Source: Viscum album
Taxonomy: Eukaryota; Streptophyta; Magnoliopsida; Santalales; Viscaceae
Assembly: GCA_963277665.1 (NCBI GenBank)
Contig: OY728130.1
Coordinates: forward strand, 1,361,694,393-1,361,758,392
Length of the DNA stretch: 64,000 nucleotides
Direction of reading: 5' to 3'
Position numbers and translations under genes: made by a program
In this document: in pieces, positions 1-13,853 of the stretch
How the letters are laid out: every line of letters begins with the position of its first letter
Position numbering within the stretch: the first letter of the stretch is position 1
The notes under the pieces: generated by a model
Told to the model about the DNA's origin: nothing
The model's database searches: none
Seen by the model: the letters and a program-made list of their open reading frames with translations, nothing else

Positions 1-3000
1 TTGTTAATTAAAATATTTATTCTTTGAAAAAAATCCATTTTATGAATGATTTCTCATCACTAAAACATGATACTAAATCCCATGATTCATTATATAATTC
101 CCTACATGGGTATTTTATGAATTCCATAAAATTTTAAGTAAAAAAATTCTAAATTTTGACCCCTTGAATTATTTTAACTTCTATTCAGTATTAAATGATG
201 TACTAATACAATTCAGACATATGAGTAATAACTATCATCCAATCCATCCTACCAAAATCATTAATAATCAAAAAATAATCCCATTATCATACAATTCATT
301 AGGAGTATTTGGACTAATAAATCCCACATGAACAAGATATAATACTTTTAATGAATTTCTTTTCTTAAGATCATACATCTTCTATTATTTTCTCATTTTT
401 AAAAGAGGAACAAGTATGTGTCTTTTTTCTTTTTGTATATGAAAATTAAGTTCTACCTTGGTCTTCCCTAGATATCCTAAATATATTTTGTGTTTTAGAT
501 ACCATATCACTTATTCCATACATTTTTTCATCTTCTTAAATAAATAATTCCCCAATTTTATTCATTATTAAAATATAAATATCCATTGGTTTTTCATCAT
601 TTAAGTTCAAGTGAATCATCTATTGATTTAATGGTTCACCCCTTGCTTCCAAATTCCACAAAAACTACATAGTCACACAACAATATCACACTCAAAAAGT
701 GTGCCTAAGTTCATCTACTAAGAGAAAATATATTGTATGGAGATCTTTTACACCATCTATATCCATCATAAAGATAATGTTTTGAGTCCTTCATCATTTT
801 CAAGCTAAACCACTACACATTTTTATATTTGATGAAATTAATTTTTTTTTATTTTAAGTCATTATTGAGGTACATACCCTATTAAAAACCCATAAACTAG
901 ACCATTCCATTTCTCTCAATGATACTTGAGTTAATATTTCCTTCTCAAACAATTTATTTTTTCTCAATGGATGTTAAGGAACATCTTATAAATATTTATA
1001 CTCATGTGACTCTTTTGGATGAATTAGTTATCTTTCATTCTACAAAACTAAAAAAATGTATTAATTTTATCAATAAGTTGGATAATGTTCTTAGATACTG
1101 AATTCCTCATTTTTGGGTCTAATGAGTCACTAATTATTGTTCCCATGAGACACATTATTATGCCATATGTTCATATCATTCACCCAAAACATTAACTATT
1201 AAAATAATTAAAATATTCTGGAAATTTATTTTCTTATTTCTAGTGGTATTGGTCTATAATTTTTTTTAAATGGAGAAGACATACTAAGTGTGTCCCAATT
1301 TTCCAAACCAATGAAACTTATTTTTTTGTTAAATTCTCCAACTTCTCACTACATGAAAAGTTTTCTTTGTAGATTATCCCAAATTCAATTTCCTTCGTAG
1401 ATATGATGCTATTGGTATTCCTTGAGGAATGACTATATTTGTTATTTGATCATTCTATATAAATTATTCCCTTTATTTTTAAGTCCCTACCCTATTGTAA
1501 TAGTAATATTCTAGTCAATGGTTACTATCATGAATTATTTACCCTCAAGTGGGATCGATTTCTTTGTGAAACCTAATACTATGCAAAGTGGAAGGAATAT
1601 TTTTTAAACCTCAACCTTCTAACTCTAAAACCCTAAATTCCTCTTTATGTTCTTCATTCTTCTTGATCATTTCTTTCACTTTATTGTTCAAGAATTCAAA
1701 TATTCCCTTACTACCCTATGTTTTTAGATATTTATTATTTATATTTTTCAATTAAACCTTTTAATTTTGAATTCTCTTCATCCAATTTATTTATATACCA
1801 ATTTTAGTCAAGAAACATTTCATTATCCTTCTTGGTTTCACCCATCAATTTGTTATATAATTCAAGGGATACCTCATGATAAACTTGTAAATCAACGCAC
1901 CCAAAAAAATTATTATCTAAAACATCACTATCATCATTTATGGTCTATTTTCAAAAAACACTAATACATATTATCTATATTCTATATAATCCTCAACCTC
2001 TTCAGAAAGAGGATTCTGGCATTTGAACACCACCTTTCCCCTATTAAGGTTAGAGGAAAGAGAATCCATGCCACTATAAACCTCATAATCATCTGAATCT
2101 TCTATCCCCTAAGGAGTCTTCATTAACTTAAATGAAACGTCATATGAGTTCTCAATTATATATAATAGTTATTGTTATTTCTCATTTAACACATGAAAAG
2201 TATACGAGGATGGTTTTCCAGTGATGCATCCTTTGGATAACTATATTCAAACACAAACAACTTTGAAATAATCAATGGTGGAAGTATATTGAGGATTTAT
2301 TTCATGATATTAGTGTCATCAATATCCTCTCTATGGTCTTGAATATATTTTAAAAATGTATTCAGAATATAAAAAATGCGTCAACATTTTCACTCAGACT
2401 CATCCTCATGTATTCAAATTTATTCCGTAGAACATGAAACATTTCATCTCAAACATTTGAATCACCTTAACAAATTTTCAAGATCCTTTCACTCATGTTA
2501 TGAGTGTTTTTTCAAGATATTATTTTATGACCCCGTCCTCTTAAATGACTTTTCATAGTCAATAAATTAAGGAATAAATATAATGACCCCCAAGTCCCAC
2601 CTCTAGTAGGACCTGGGTCAGTGAATTATATAAAGGGTATAAAAATCTCACATATGGGAAGAATTACCCTCTATGATTTAAGATTTGGGAGATAATATAG
2701 GAATAATAAATTATCTTTATGATAGAAAATACAATAAATTAACAAAAAATCATCCCACTATCCATGTACAATGTGAAAAAAATACAATAATATACAACAT
2801 AAATACCCAAAAGAAAATCCCAAGAAGAGACACAATAACAGTCCCAATGTCCTAGATAGTAATGTCAAGCTTGGTCTACGTAGTTCTAATTGGAACCTAA
2901 TTTTTTTATAAATATATAGGATGAGAAAACATGTATACTAAATATGACACCAAAATTCTCTCGTATATATTTGATAGAATCATTCCAATCCAGTAGTGAC

Positions 3001-5171
3001 TAATAAGAAAAACCAACAACACCAAAAAAAAGTCAAGTAACCAACCCTGTCCTCACTAGGTCATGATCGCCAAATAATGAATAACACATAAATAATGAGT
3101 AAATTACCTTTATAACCACTGTTGGATGGTTTTAAGAGTACACAATGTGTATTTTTGGAGTACATAGTGTGTATTGCCTACTAAATCAATATGGTTTGCA
3201 TTAGAGTACACACACCACCAGTATATGGCTTGAAAGTAATGTTGTGACAGTAATTTTCCTATAAAAAATTATTTGATAGGGAAATTTCAATTTTACCTAA
3301 GAAAATGACCTCATAACAATTTTATTATGTTTCTATTTATTTTAAAATTTAGGTTTTACACTTGGAACAGAGGTTAGTGAGATTTTGTGTTAGTAATATT
3401 ATTTAGTATTTTTTATATTTATTAAATCATTGAGTGTGACTGAAGGAAGAAGCCAATTATTTTTTAGAGATAATATTTTAGTGGATTCATGGGAGGTTGA
3501 CTTAGGTGTATTATTTCACTTAATAAGATGAAAAAAATGCATAGATAATTATGTATATAGAATGTTAGGAAAATAATATTTGGAAATCAATAAATCCTTT
3601 GGTATTGTTGGAAAAGCAGGTGTCAATATTTAGATAGGAAATGAGGCTGTATTGTAGCTAAATGAATCTATTCATATATCAAGGCTATATAATAACTTTA
3701 TTTTCTTTGGAAAACATGATGAAGAAGGCTATGGGATGAAATTATCAAATTGATTCTACAATTTTACTCGTGGATTCATGGTGATTAACAAAGAATTAAT
3801 GTATGGAACACTATATTTAACTAGATGGACAAATGCAATTTCACTACCTAGAAGTATATCATTGTAAGATATAGAGGTTAGGAATTTCAAGATCATTCAT
3901 TATAATGAGAAAAATATGAATGTTCTGACAACAAAATGTATAATGAATATTGATCACATGGAAATTGTAATGTATTAATGCTATGGGATGGAGAAAAAGA
4001 GAAGATGTCCTTCAACATGGATGTATTGAATCCCAATAAATGGAAATTGGAACTAGTTAAGATGGATTTCTGTGGACTTGGCCATGTGTAGTCCCTTGTC
4101 AGTTTTCTTTACATGTTACCTTTAATTGATCATATTTCATAAATAACTTGTGTTTATTCTCTAATTCGTAAATATATTTTTATACTTTAATTCAATGGAA
4201 ATTCACAATGGAATGGGAAAGTTCTCAAAAGATTAAATTCATACATTTTTACAACAGTGTTGAATGCAATAGATACATAATTACAAAAAATATTTAAGAA
4301 GAATGTTATAATACAAGTGAATATTGTTCCCAAAACACCATAATAAAATTATATGGACTAATAGATGAATAATATATTTATAGATAAAGCTAGAAGCATT
4401 TAGTTTAATAGTATAATGTCTTAGGGAATTTGGGATGATATAATGATAATTATGGAATACCTTGTTAATGAAAGATCAACATTGGCGGTTGGGTGAAAAC
4501 ACTCAAAATAGTCATGTCCTGATAAAAAAATTGGACATTTATAAAATTAATTTCTATGGAAGCATTGTGAAAATGAATACAAATTCTAATGAATACTAAT
4601 TCTAATGATAGGTTCAAGAAAAAGGTTCTGTTTAATTTTTTTATTTGTTATGGTTAGTAGAATATCATTGTTTGGTTATGGGATAAGGATGTGAGACAAG
4701 TCATCAGGAAATGAGATGTTCAATTAAAGAAAAGGGTTCAATTTATGGATTTCATATTGATTGGGGATGATGTTGGTGAAGATAAATCAACTATTTAATT
4801 CCATATTTATTATAGTGAAAGTATATGAAAATATAACCATTTGGAGAAATCATATGAGCATGCTAAAAATAACTATATGTATAAAATAATAACCATTAAA
4901 AGAGATTCCATAAAGTTTAAGAACTAATAAATCTTGAGCGGGAGTACCATAATTTTGGGATCTAGAAGATAAATTATAACCAATGAGTTTATGGAATCCT
5001 ATTCACTTGAGGGGGAAAACAAAAATTGTAAAAATAGTTCAGAAGTTTGGGGATGATATAGAATTTATTCTTTTAATGGATGTTTTCAAATTTTAAATCC
5101 TGGAAGTATCAAGACACTTGTTGACTCAAAAAATGTATGTTAGTAATTGGTGAAATTATTTCTATTTTAAA
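1..5171. other. AT-rich stretch without recognisable gene
   Basis: This stretch is very AT-rich. Only short chance open frames of 60-65 codons occur (for example at 919-1101, 1767-1964 and 2376-2558), and none shows a family motif I recognise. The sequence around 2578 (AATGACCCCCAAGTCCC) resembles the start of a plant LTR, but I could not find a second copy. Because the decayed copia Pol begins at about 5172 on the + strand, part of 3000-5171 probably held the gag and integrase of that element. I could not follow them by eye. Confidence 0.5.
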
Positions 5172-6510
5172 ATACAATAAAACATGGAATTTGATTAATA
5201 TTTAAGAAGGTAAATAATAACTTAAGAATACATGTTTTTACCGATTAAAGGAAGACCCTATGACATGAAGGGATTAAAATCAGGGTTGGTTGTAAGGGGA
5301 TTTGAACAGATATAAGGAGTTCATTTCATAGAGATATTCTCATTGGTAGTTAAACATAAATTTATCAAGAAGGTATTAATCATGGAAGAATCATAATATA
5401 TATACATATAACATATAGATATAAATATCACAATCCTTTACGGTGAAATTTTGGATGAAATTTTATTGAAGAAATATTTATGTTTCATAGATGTTCGGAA
5501 CTTGAATATTGTTTAAAAATTCCAGAAATATTCTGACGTGCTCATGAAAATACTGATACAACAAAATGATAAGTTTAACCAATTTATATTAGAATAAGGA
5601 TTCATGAGGTGAACTAAAGACCATTATTATCAAAATAAGTAGTGTGATGATTGAACATTCATTATACGTCTAATTTATTTTAATGGTATATTTATTAATA
5701 GACCAAATTGTTAAAGGATTTGAAATTTTATGTGTTATTTGTATAGAATATTTCAGTTGAAATGTATATAATCTTACAAGAATATATTAGGGATGAAGAT
5801 CAATAGAGATAGGAGATCCAAAACCTTGGTGAAATCTTAAAAGGATGATATCTAGAAGGTTATTGAATGATTTGAAATGACCACACGCAAGCCCATCACA
5901 ATCATTATTTCTATACACATTAATTTTGATGAGGAAAAAGAACCAACAAGAAAATAATAGGTCTAATACATGGAAAAAATTTAATTTGTATCTGATTCTA
6001 GAAGCTGAATGTATTAAATAAATTTTACACAACTGTAAATCATGTATATAGTGGGATATTTTGGTTAGTTCATTTTTAATTTGGAATATATGACCTAAAG
6101 GATGTAAAATGGATCCTTAGATACTTGGAATGAATGGAAGCTGAAATATTGATAATTGGGATGAATAAGCATTTTCATGGATATATTGATGCTGACTTCA
6201 TTGGAAATTCATACACCTATAAGAGCTCAATAGAATATTAATTTACCTATGGATGAACAATGATTAGTTAGATATAACAAATTCATATAATTGATACATT
6301 AAGTATAATAGAAGCATAATATGTTTGTATGGTGAGATAAAGAAAGGAAATGATTCGGATGATGTGGTCTTTAATAGATCTAATAAGAATTCAAGTAGGT
6401 GAATTTTTATTCTATTATTATCAGAGTGTGATCCAATTAGATGTAAATATAGTTTTCCATGAATGGAAAAATCATATTTTCTTGTAGAAAAATTTCATCT
6501 GGAACTTTCT
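5172..6510 (+). pseudogene. Decayed Ty1/copia Pol (RT-RNase H), element D
   Basis: This is a heavily mutated Ty1/copia polyprotein remnant. In order, the + strand shows KTWNLI (5185), matching the copia lead-in to RT; SGLVVRGFEQ then GVHFIEIFSLVVK (5278-5360), matching the RLVxKGFxQ...GxDFxEIFSPVVK block; and GMKINRDRRSK with KVIERFEMT...KPITI (5792-5900), matching the LGMxIxRDR and KVLERFNMxxAKPV blocks. DVKWILRYLE (about 6097) and GYIDADFIGN (6180-6215) match the RNase H region, and HEWKNHIF (about 6465) matches its HxRTKHID end. Stops and small shifts break every block, so it cannot be expressed. The order RT-RNase H at the 3' end, with integrase expected upstream, separates copia from gypsy. 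The family is strongly supported; the exact lineage is not. Confidence 0.85.
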
Positions 6511-6681
6511 GGATCACCAGGATCTATAGTTAAGAAATATAATAGCATGAATAAATTTGTTGAAAATGTTTAATAAGGCTATAGTTTAAGAACTTTTTTG
6601 ACAACGTCATGATTCTATGTGACTTGGATGAATAGAAGGAGTCAGTGGACAAATTATTTCTACAGAGGAAATAAGTGAAAG

Positions 6682-7300
6682 TGTTGGAGTATTGTTGAAG
6701 GTTTCCCTAAAACAAGTCCTCATGTGAGATATTTTTGGGATGTAAATCCTTATTTTATTTCATTATAAGTTTTATCAATAGAATTTCATTTAGAAGATTT
6801 AGTTAACTAAAAGATATAGTGGTGTAGTGTGAATATAATGACAACTTAATCGCTCATAGGGTAGCGCATCAATTAGATGTTTATATATTATGATGAAGTA
6901 GAGGAGGTAAAAATATTATTAAGAAAGAAGGGGATTGTCATTTTGGTTCTCAATATAAGACAATAATTCATTGTTGACTGGGATTTTTGGTAAGCATTTT
7001 TGACCTGTTAACTAGATGAAACTTATTATATAAGTTATTGAGACCTCTGTGATAAGCATGAAAGAGATACACAATAATTATGAGTGTATAGATTGCATTT
7101 ACTTAGTAAAATTATTTGTAATTTTTTATGTAAAATTATATTAGAAAACTATATGTAATGTTTTTTTTCATGAACGTATGAATCATTACACCAAGAAAGT
7201 TAATCCCTTGTGTCCTTTAATTGTTTCTTGTTATACTATTTATTGTATTTGTGATATTATAAATGTTTTTAATGATTATTATTAAATGTTTTCATGTTTC
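6682..7300 (+). repeat. Possible 3' LTR of copia element D (start only)
   Basis: About 170 bases after the last RNase H motif, a purine-rich stretch (GAGGAAATAAGTGAAAG) is followed by TGTTGGAGTATTGTTG. This is the usual copia arrangement of polypurine tract followed by an LTR beginning TGTTGG. The right end is not defined; 7300 is arbitrary. I did not find the matching 5' LTR upstream, which is expected if it has diverged or been lost. Confidence 0.3.
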
Positions 7301-9389
7301 AACTTTGTATGGTGATTATAGTGTGTGGTGTTACTTCTTCAAGTACACTAAATCAAGGGAATCCATTTCAGAGATTTGGTTCCCATGTGTATATTTTAGT
7401 TCCCTTATTCTAGTAAGGAACTTCTATTGGTTTAAATGGTAAAATTATGATGATTTGATTGCAAGGTAAGATATTCTAATTCCCAACATGATTTGGGTTG
7501 AGATAGGTCATGGAAATCCTATTAAGAGTGGTATATATTTAGTCCATGCGATTGAAGGTTCTAGGGTATAGTAGATGTATGTCAGGTGGTGACTAACAAA
7601 ATTTTCCATCATCTTCTTCAGATTTATCCTCAGAACTAGGTAAAAATTATTTCTTAAAATTAATGAATAGAGAATATTTTAACATATAATTTACAATTAA
7701 TTTATATAATTAAATAATTTCCTTTTGTGGATTTCATTTAATTGGTATACTGATCTTGTTGTACCATCATTTCATTAGATAAATCCTTGGTATATTTACT
7801 CTAATGGGGATCCTCATGGGAATCACGAACCTCTAATCATTCCCAAATATTTTTTGGGTTCTATCTCAGTTGAATCTAATTCTTATGGTGATTACAATTA
7901 ATCTCTACTAAACCATTCAAGGGAGAAGTGATTCCCTCTTATGGAGGAAAGGTATTGTTCTGGGTTCTCAAGACCATCATAGGACTTTCAATAATAATAT
8001 TATCATTTACTTGACATGTGTTAGACTCACAGATTAAATAAACATTATTTTTCTTGAATAAATTAATTAATATTTCTACAAATAATATTTAATATGAAAT
8101 TTCTCACAAGACCATTAACTTAGGACTGTCAATACTTCTCAATATTTATCATGTCTTGAATAATAACTATTTTTTTAAACAAATAAATGTCACTGCATTA
8201 TTTTCCAATAAATATATAAATATTATATTCACCAAAATTAGTGAATATATATTTTTTAAATATTCATGAAATTAAATATAAAAAATGTGTTACCTTATGA
8301 ATAAACTATAATAATTAAATATTATGTAATCACTCAATTAAATAAATAATTAAAATGTGAATAAATATTTATTAAATATTCAACTCACATATATATTCTC
8401 CCTAATAACAAGTTTTTTAGTATCTATGATAAAACTAAAATGAAGAATTATTGAACAATGTATAAAAATAATATTCATCCAAAATGTTGAATTCTTATGA
8501 AATGTAAATGAGGCTCTAATACACTAAGTGTTTGATCCCCTAGGTCCTTTTGTCATCGATATTAGTTTACACTACACAACGTTCAATTTTGGAATCCATA
8601 ATCATGTCAAGGATCCCATAAATAAGGAATTGAATGTCCAAATGACATGTAACCTCCAACAAACACACAAAATGTAATACAATAAATTTATTTGATATTA
8701 ATAATCAATTAGGTTGCCTACTGGTTCAATCAACCTATATTCTCGATGCATCTTTCTTTGAATTTTTTATAACTAACTTTACAACAACCCTACCATTTCC
8801 ATGATCTTAATCAATTAGTTCAATTACCATCAATGGTCCAGATATATCAACTTCCATTAACGAAAAAAGTGATAATTCCGTTCTCATATTATTCATGAAT
8901 ACAACATTACTCATGACATACCAAACATATCATACACCACTATGTGATTATATTGTCAAAGTTTTTATAAATACCTAAAAATAAAAACACATGAAATGTA
9001 TTGATACTAATATTGAAATATAAGTATAATTAAAGAAATATACATATAGCAGTTTCTAGTAAAACATATAAATATTGACTTTCTATAGTCTAAAAATGAT
9101 CTCGCAATCTTTTGCACTGAGGTTTACCAAGGGCGTACACCGTTATAAAGTGTCTCAAATACCTAGGAGTCTCCATCATTGATAAACTATAAAATTATTT
9201 TCACATCAAATGATATCATCAAGAAATTGAACTTATATATATGAATATTATTTTTCTACTTCGATATTCTCATCATATAGGTGAACTAATTTAACCTATC
9301 AGTTAAATAAGTACCCTTAGGACATTATCACATAATATTTCATAAAGAAGAAAAATGATAATGTGAGGAGATACATTTATTAATACTAA
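7301..9389. other. AT-rich stretch between two decayed copia elements
   Basis: No coding motif, tandem repeat or RNA gene could be recognised on either strand. The right part (about 8500-9389) should contain the 3' LTR of minus-strand copia element E if that element was ever complete. I could not align it with a second copy. Confidence 0.4.
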
Positions 9390-9419
9390 TATACCTAAAT
9401 ACTGGTTATCTTAAAGTAC

Positions 9420-9710
9420 TAATAAGATGGTTATAGGGAACAAACTCTAATAAAATCTCAGTTACACCAAGTCCCACTGCTAAAAACCTATAATCAGCTA
9501 ACTCTTTTATGATGTTCATGATTCTACTAATATAATGATTTTGTTAAGTGGTCCACCTTATTTTCTTCATTTGAAACTATTATCACAATGAATTATACAC
9601 TTTGACAATAATTCCACAATTGGTGATATTTGTTGAGTATGTTTATCATGTATTGACATGACCATATCTCCTTTATAAGAGCCACTGATGTTGTATTATC
9701 ACAATACAAT
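9420..9710 (-). pseudogene. Copia RNase H remnant of element E
   Basis: On the minus strand, CDNTTSVALIK (9668-9702) matches the copia RNase H block CDNxSAxxLxK. Further down, a reading DHLTKSL (about 9545-9565) matches the ADxLTKxL block close to the end of copia Pol. Several stops and frame changes separate the two. The domain would normally degrade the RNA strand of the RNA-DNA hybrid during reverse transcription; this copy is dead. Confidence 0.75.
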
Positions 9711-10079
9711 GTGATATGATACATACTAAAATAATTAACATCATGATCCTAGAAAAAGTTATGAATCCAAAATATTATTTGGATGATTCAAAAGATTCTA
9801 TATATTTGGACTACACTGTAGAATAATCACTAACAAGCTTCTTTTAACTATTCAATCTCACAACTCCTCTTTTGAGAATGAAGACATATTCTGACTAAAT
9901 TTTTAGACCATTATATTTTTAGAAACTAAAATTATTATATCCTTTCATTAATTTTTTCTTTATATCCTCCATGTACCGGTACATATTCTTATTATTACTC
10001 ATATATATAAGGTTTGACTTAAAAAATGATCAATTATGTTCTCATAGATTAGCATGAGATGTAAGCCACCATGCATAAA

Positions 10080-10860
10080 GAATAGGAAACATTGAGCATA
10101 TTACATGATACAAAATACATGATAGATCCTATCACAAATGTTTCTGGGATCATACTTATTATCTATCTTTCCTATTTTACTTAAGTATACATTTTATTAG
10201 AGGGATGTATACCATGTGATAATGAAAATGATACCCTCATGGATTGTTGCATACTGAATCTCTTTAGACTCCCATCAATTTATATAATTTTACATAGATA
10301 AATAATCCTTTTGGATATATCATGAATGATATTAATTCTAAGGATATGTGTTTCTTCATCTATGTAAATCATGAATAATCACTTGTTTATCCATCCCTTA
10401 ACTAGTTGAAAGACTAGTAAGTCATTTATTATAAGTAACATTTTATTACCATAAACTAAATATAATATGGTTGTAGTCCCAATAAATATCTTTTAAAAAA
10501 TAGATCACATCAGTTCATAATAAAAACAAATTATCTTATAAATAATTTTAACTGAATTTCTCTTGAGCTAGATGCTTTTTAACCCAAAAAAAGACCTCAA
10601 CATTTTCTATATCTTATTAGAAAATCTTAGAGTCACAAACCCTTTAGTGTGTGTTATATAGACATATTCTTGAAGGTTTCCATTAAGGAAAGTTGTTTTT
10701 ATATCCATATTCAAAATACTATAGTCATGTAATGATTCTAGGTAAAGTATAATTTTAATGGATTTCTTAATGGAAATAGGAGAAAAGGTTTTCTCGTTGG
10801 TAATTCCTTGATTCTATTTAAAAACATTAGCCACAAGGCTTTTTTATAGGTATTCACTTT
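10080..10860 (-). pseudogene. Copia reverse transcriptase remnant of element E
   Basis: The minus strand holds a run of about 50 codons without a stop (10812 down to 10662). It reads through TFSPISIKKSIKIIL and NMDIKTTFLNGNLQE, matching the ETFSPVxxxKSIRIL and QMDVKTAFLNGNLEE blocks of plant copia RT and keeping the first catalytic Asp (MDIKT). Lower down, the position of the YVDD catalytic motif reads YGNK, so the active site is lost. SLKRFSMQQS then VIGSIMYFVSC (10260 down to 10080) match the KRFSMQxSKxGxLP and AxGSIMYAMxCTRPD blocks. The ancestral family is clear in spite of the decay. Confidence 0.85.
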
Positions 10861-11739
10861 ACATTATTAATATAGTTTTTTTCTTGAATATGAATTTGAA
10901 TCAAATGAGATTTACATCAACTAGAAAATCTACTTGAACCCAGACTTGGTTCTGATAAATATAATCTATCAAATAATTTAAGATTTCTTTCTATCTTTCA
11001 TCTTCAGATCTATCTATAGCCTCATAGAAAAGTTGATTATTTTTATCAAAATAAAAACAAGTAACCATATTCTATGAGTATAAAACCATACCATTATATT
11101 TATATTACTTATCTAGTAATCCAATATTGTAATTGTGTTTCAGGAATAATATATTCCATAGGGGCTTGTTTAATCTATTTCTATACGAAATCTTATGTGT
11201 ATTGATAATCAACTTTAGCAAATACAATATTATTACCACTATACTTCTTGATGACATCATCCCTATCAAAAATGGATTATCTTGCAATATTTACCTTCTA
11301 GTCCAAGGGGTTGTAAATGTAGTACCACTACCTTAATTAAGATACACTTCACACCTCTATGTGTAACTTTTTTCCAATGTTTCCCATAACAAATGCCTCA
11401 AAAACCCCATGTATGGATATGTGGAAAAAATGTTTAGTTTTATTACATAACATTAATGTAAAACCATTTTACACTTAATTTTGAACAAATTTTGTGTGTA
11501 TGATAAGTGTGTAATGTAAATCCCTAAAAGGATAATGGAAAAAATATATAGCTCCCCATTTACATTAACATGTTAAGAAATGTATGGTTCCTCATTTCAG
11601 TAACACCATCCCACTATAGTGTATATAGAATAGTGTGTTAGGATAAAACCGAGAACTCCCATAAAATACTAATGAATTATTAGATAAGATACTCACCACC
11701 TTGACCAGATCAAAGTTTCTTTATCATCTTACCATGTTT

Positions 11740-11995
11740 ATTCACTTATTAATTCCCAAATTCATTGAATTTCTCAAAATATTTATAATTAAACTTCATT
11801 AAGTATACATATCCATATCTAAATAAATTATCTTTCAATTTAATAATGTAATATATTACACCTATATATTCAACAAGAAATGGTCGATGCACATTAGTGA
11901 GAAACAATTCTAAAATCTCTATAACTCTTTCACCTTTTATACCAAAAGGCGACTTTTACATTTTTTATTATGAACAAGTGTGACATTTGTCTAGT
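11740..11995 (-). pseudogene. Copia integrase remnant of element E
   Basis: The minus strand reads CHTC, then after stops KSPF and GERVIEILELF, then NVHRPF, FRYGYVYLMK and FEKFNEF (11985 down to about 11752). This matches the plant copia integrase segment containing the last CxxC of the zinc finger, KxxKSPFxxKGERA, TDVCGPF and FSRYGYVYLMK. The CxxC pair is kept. The first catalytic Asp (TDVCGPF) is changed to Asn. From KSPF onward about 65 codons are open, unusually long for sequence this AT-rich and old. Confidence 0.85.
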
Positions 11996-13246
11996 GGTTT
12001 TATCTTGAAAGAGTATATGTAACCATATTGATAGATTTTTTTCAAATGATTATCATTTACATGAATAATATGGGTATGAAATTACTAGGTGTGAAAGCAT
12101 TCATTCAAAATAAATTCATTATTAATTTAAAATACTTGGTTTTCATAATTTAATACACAAATACTATTATTTAAAAGGATAATACCATAACATCTATTGT
12201 ATTTATGTAAACACATATATTTTTTATGAACATTAAAAATAAAACCATTTTTATCTTGATAAGACTATAAACAAATTTTTTTCATTTTAACAATTGGTAC
12301 AAAATAAAATATTTTAAAACCAAAACATCTCAGTTATAAATGGAAGGTTTTAGTTTGTAATGGTTAGAGTAACCAACTCACACTATTAATGAACCAAAAA
12401 TCACATCTCCTCATGACATTATTCAAAATATTTTTTTCTTATATTTGAATAAAAATGTTGGAATTGAAATATATATCTAATACCCAATGTCTAGGTATAG
12501 GAATATTTCACTAGATAATGAACACAACTAAGGCTTCTCATTGATCCATTAACTAAGTTAATTTATTCTTATAGTGGACCTAATTACCGCAAGAAAAAAT
12601 AATGAATACATTCATTTTATGATTTTTATAACATTATTTTCATGTAAGGATGGTGCTCAATATACATATAATTAGAAGGAGTCTGCGAACACTTTTCCTT
12701 ATTATCTCTCTTATTCATTAAAAGGACTACAATATTTTCATGATTAATGCCATTATCAAATTGGTGAATCAATGTAGATATTTATGAGAGATTATTCTCA
12801 TTGTTTATCATATAATAATTAATAATTAAACTAGATTAACTCTTAGTTCATGGTAATATAATTAGATATGTGGAAATATCATTAAGGATCATAAATCCTA
12901 AGATATCCAAATGATCAATGTATCCAATCATCTTCAATACATGAGGCCTTGGTAATTTTAAATCTTCAATATTACAAGTGAATAGTTAATTTTAGATCTT
13001 ATATCACTCTTATCTCACATTCTCCAAATAAAGATCTTAAAGGTTTGATATAATTATATACACCTCTATATGATCATTTTGATTTAAAAGTTAAATGGAT
13101 ATAGATGATAACATGAAACATTTGACATCTATGTCATCATCAAAATATTTCATACTGATATATATTTATTCCTCAATGGACTCTTTTACAGGTACCTTAG
13201 GAATATGGTTTTCCAAATATATATGCTGTTATATAACACAAAAATA
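11996..13246. other. AT-rich stretch, probable former gag of element E
   Basis: By position, between the integrase and the candidate PBS, this should be the gag of copia element E. I could read no gag or zinc-knuckle motif in it, and no other gene is visible. Confidence 0.3.
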
Positions 13247-13255
13247 CTGATACCA
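13247..13255 (-). other. Candidate tRNA-Met primer-binding site of element E
   Basis: The + strand has CTGATACCA, the reverse complement of TGGTATCAG, which matches the 3' end of plant initiator Met-tRNA. It lies about 1.2 kb upstream (minus-strand sense) of the decayed copia integrase, where a copia PBS is expected. A 9-base match could occur by chance in 64 kb, so this depends on position. Confidence 0.4.
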
Positions 13256-13848
13256 TTTTTGGAAATTTTAAGCAGCGAGAAGGATTTACTTATCTATAAT
13301 GGATCGCATTGATATAGTCAAAGTCATACGTGTTACCATTTTAATAATACATAAGAGTATAATTTTAATACTTTTCTATATTAAATATTATAAAATTAAT
13401 TTAATTTTATTTATTAATAACCCATTATTTTATCAAAACCCAATATCCCATAACATTGTCATTAGAAAATCATGTCACATGAATATTCTAGAACAATGAT
13501 TCTAAATTCCCCTTATCATTTGGTTTGATAAGTAATTTGAAGACTTTTAGGTAATTTTAAATTTAAAAATGCATTATCTCATAGCACTTTTATCTTATGA
13601 GTGGACTCTCCAATCCTAAAATCATGGGTAATAATTTACAAAATGCTTTTCAACTTAGTTCTACCATTTTATTCTTATAATGTCAACCTTTATGTGAACT
13701 AAGATAATTCAACCGAAGAAATCAAGTTAAAAGACCTCAATAATTTAAATCACCCTTACATAGTCTGATAAATAACATTGAAATATTGTTTAATATTAAA
13801 TAAGCTAGTGGAAGGCTATACTGACATAATATTTAATTTGAGGGGTTT
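13256..13848. other. AT-rich sequence left of element A
   Basis: No gene motif is visible. If the PBS at 13247 is real, this is the start of the 5' LTR of copia element E, into which element A inserted; the other half would then continue at 25278. I could not confirm this by aligning a second LTR. Confidence 0.35.
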
Positions 13849-13853
13849 TTATC
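13849..13853. repeat. Left target-site duplication of element A (TTATC)
   Basis: TTATC lies immediately before the first base of the 5' LTR. The same five bases follow the last base of the 3' LTR at 25273-25277. A perfect 5-bp duplication is the normal product of Ty3/gypsy integration and fixes both ends of the element. Confidence 0.95.

Larger units (their letters stand above)
9390..13255 (-). mobile_element. Decayed Ty1/copia element E, internal region
   Basis: This is a minus-strand copia element recognised from its integrase (11740-11995), RT (10080-10860) and RNase H (9420-9710) remnants. They lie in the copia order when read right to left. A candidate primer-binding site lies at 13247-13255, leaving about 1.2 kb for gag between it and the integrase. 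No gag motif could be read there. Neither LTR was delimited. Element A sits only 600 bases to the right of the candidate PBS and may have inserted into the 5' LTR of E. Confidence 0.75.

Noticed and set aside
919..2558. Three 60-65 codon frames as small genes
   Set aside because: No motif, no promoter or neighbour evidence, and length expected by chance in this composition.
2578..2640. LTR start at AATGACCCCCAAGTCCCACC
   Set aside because: It resembles an LTR beginning, but no partner copy, PBS or target duplication was found.
5787..6032. 81-codon minus-strand frame
   Set aside because: It is the complement of the copia RT-RNase H of element D, which reads on the + strand with family motifs.
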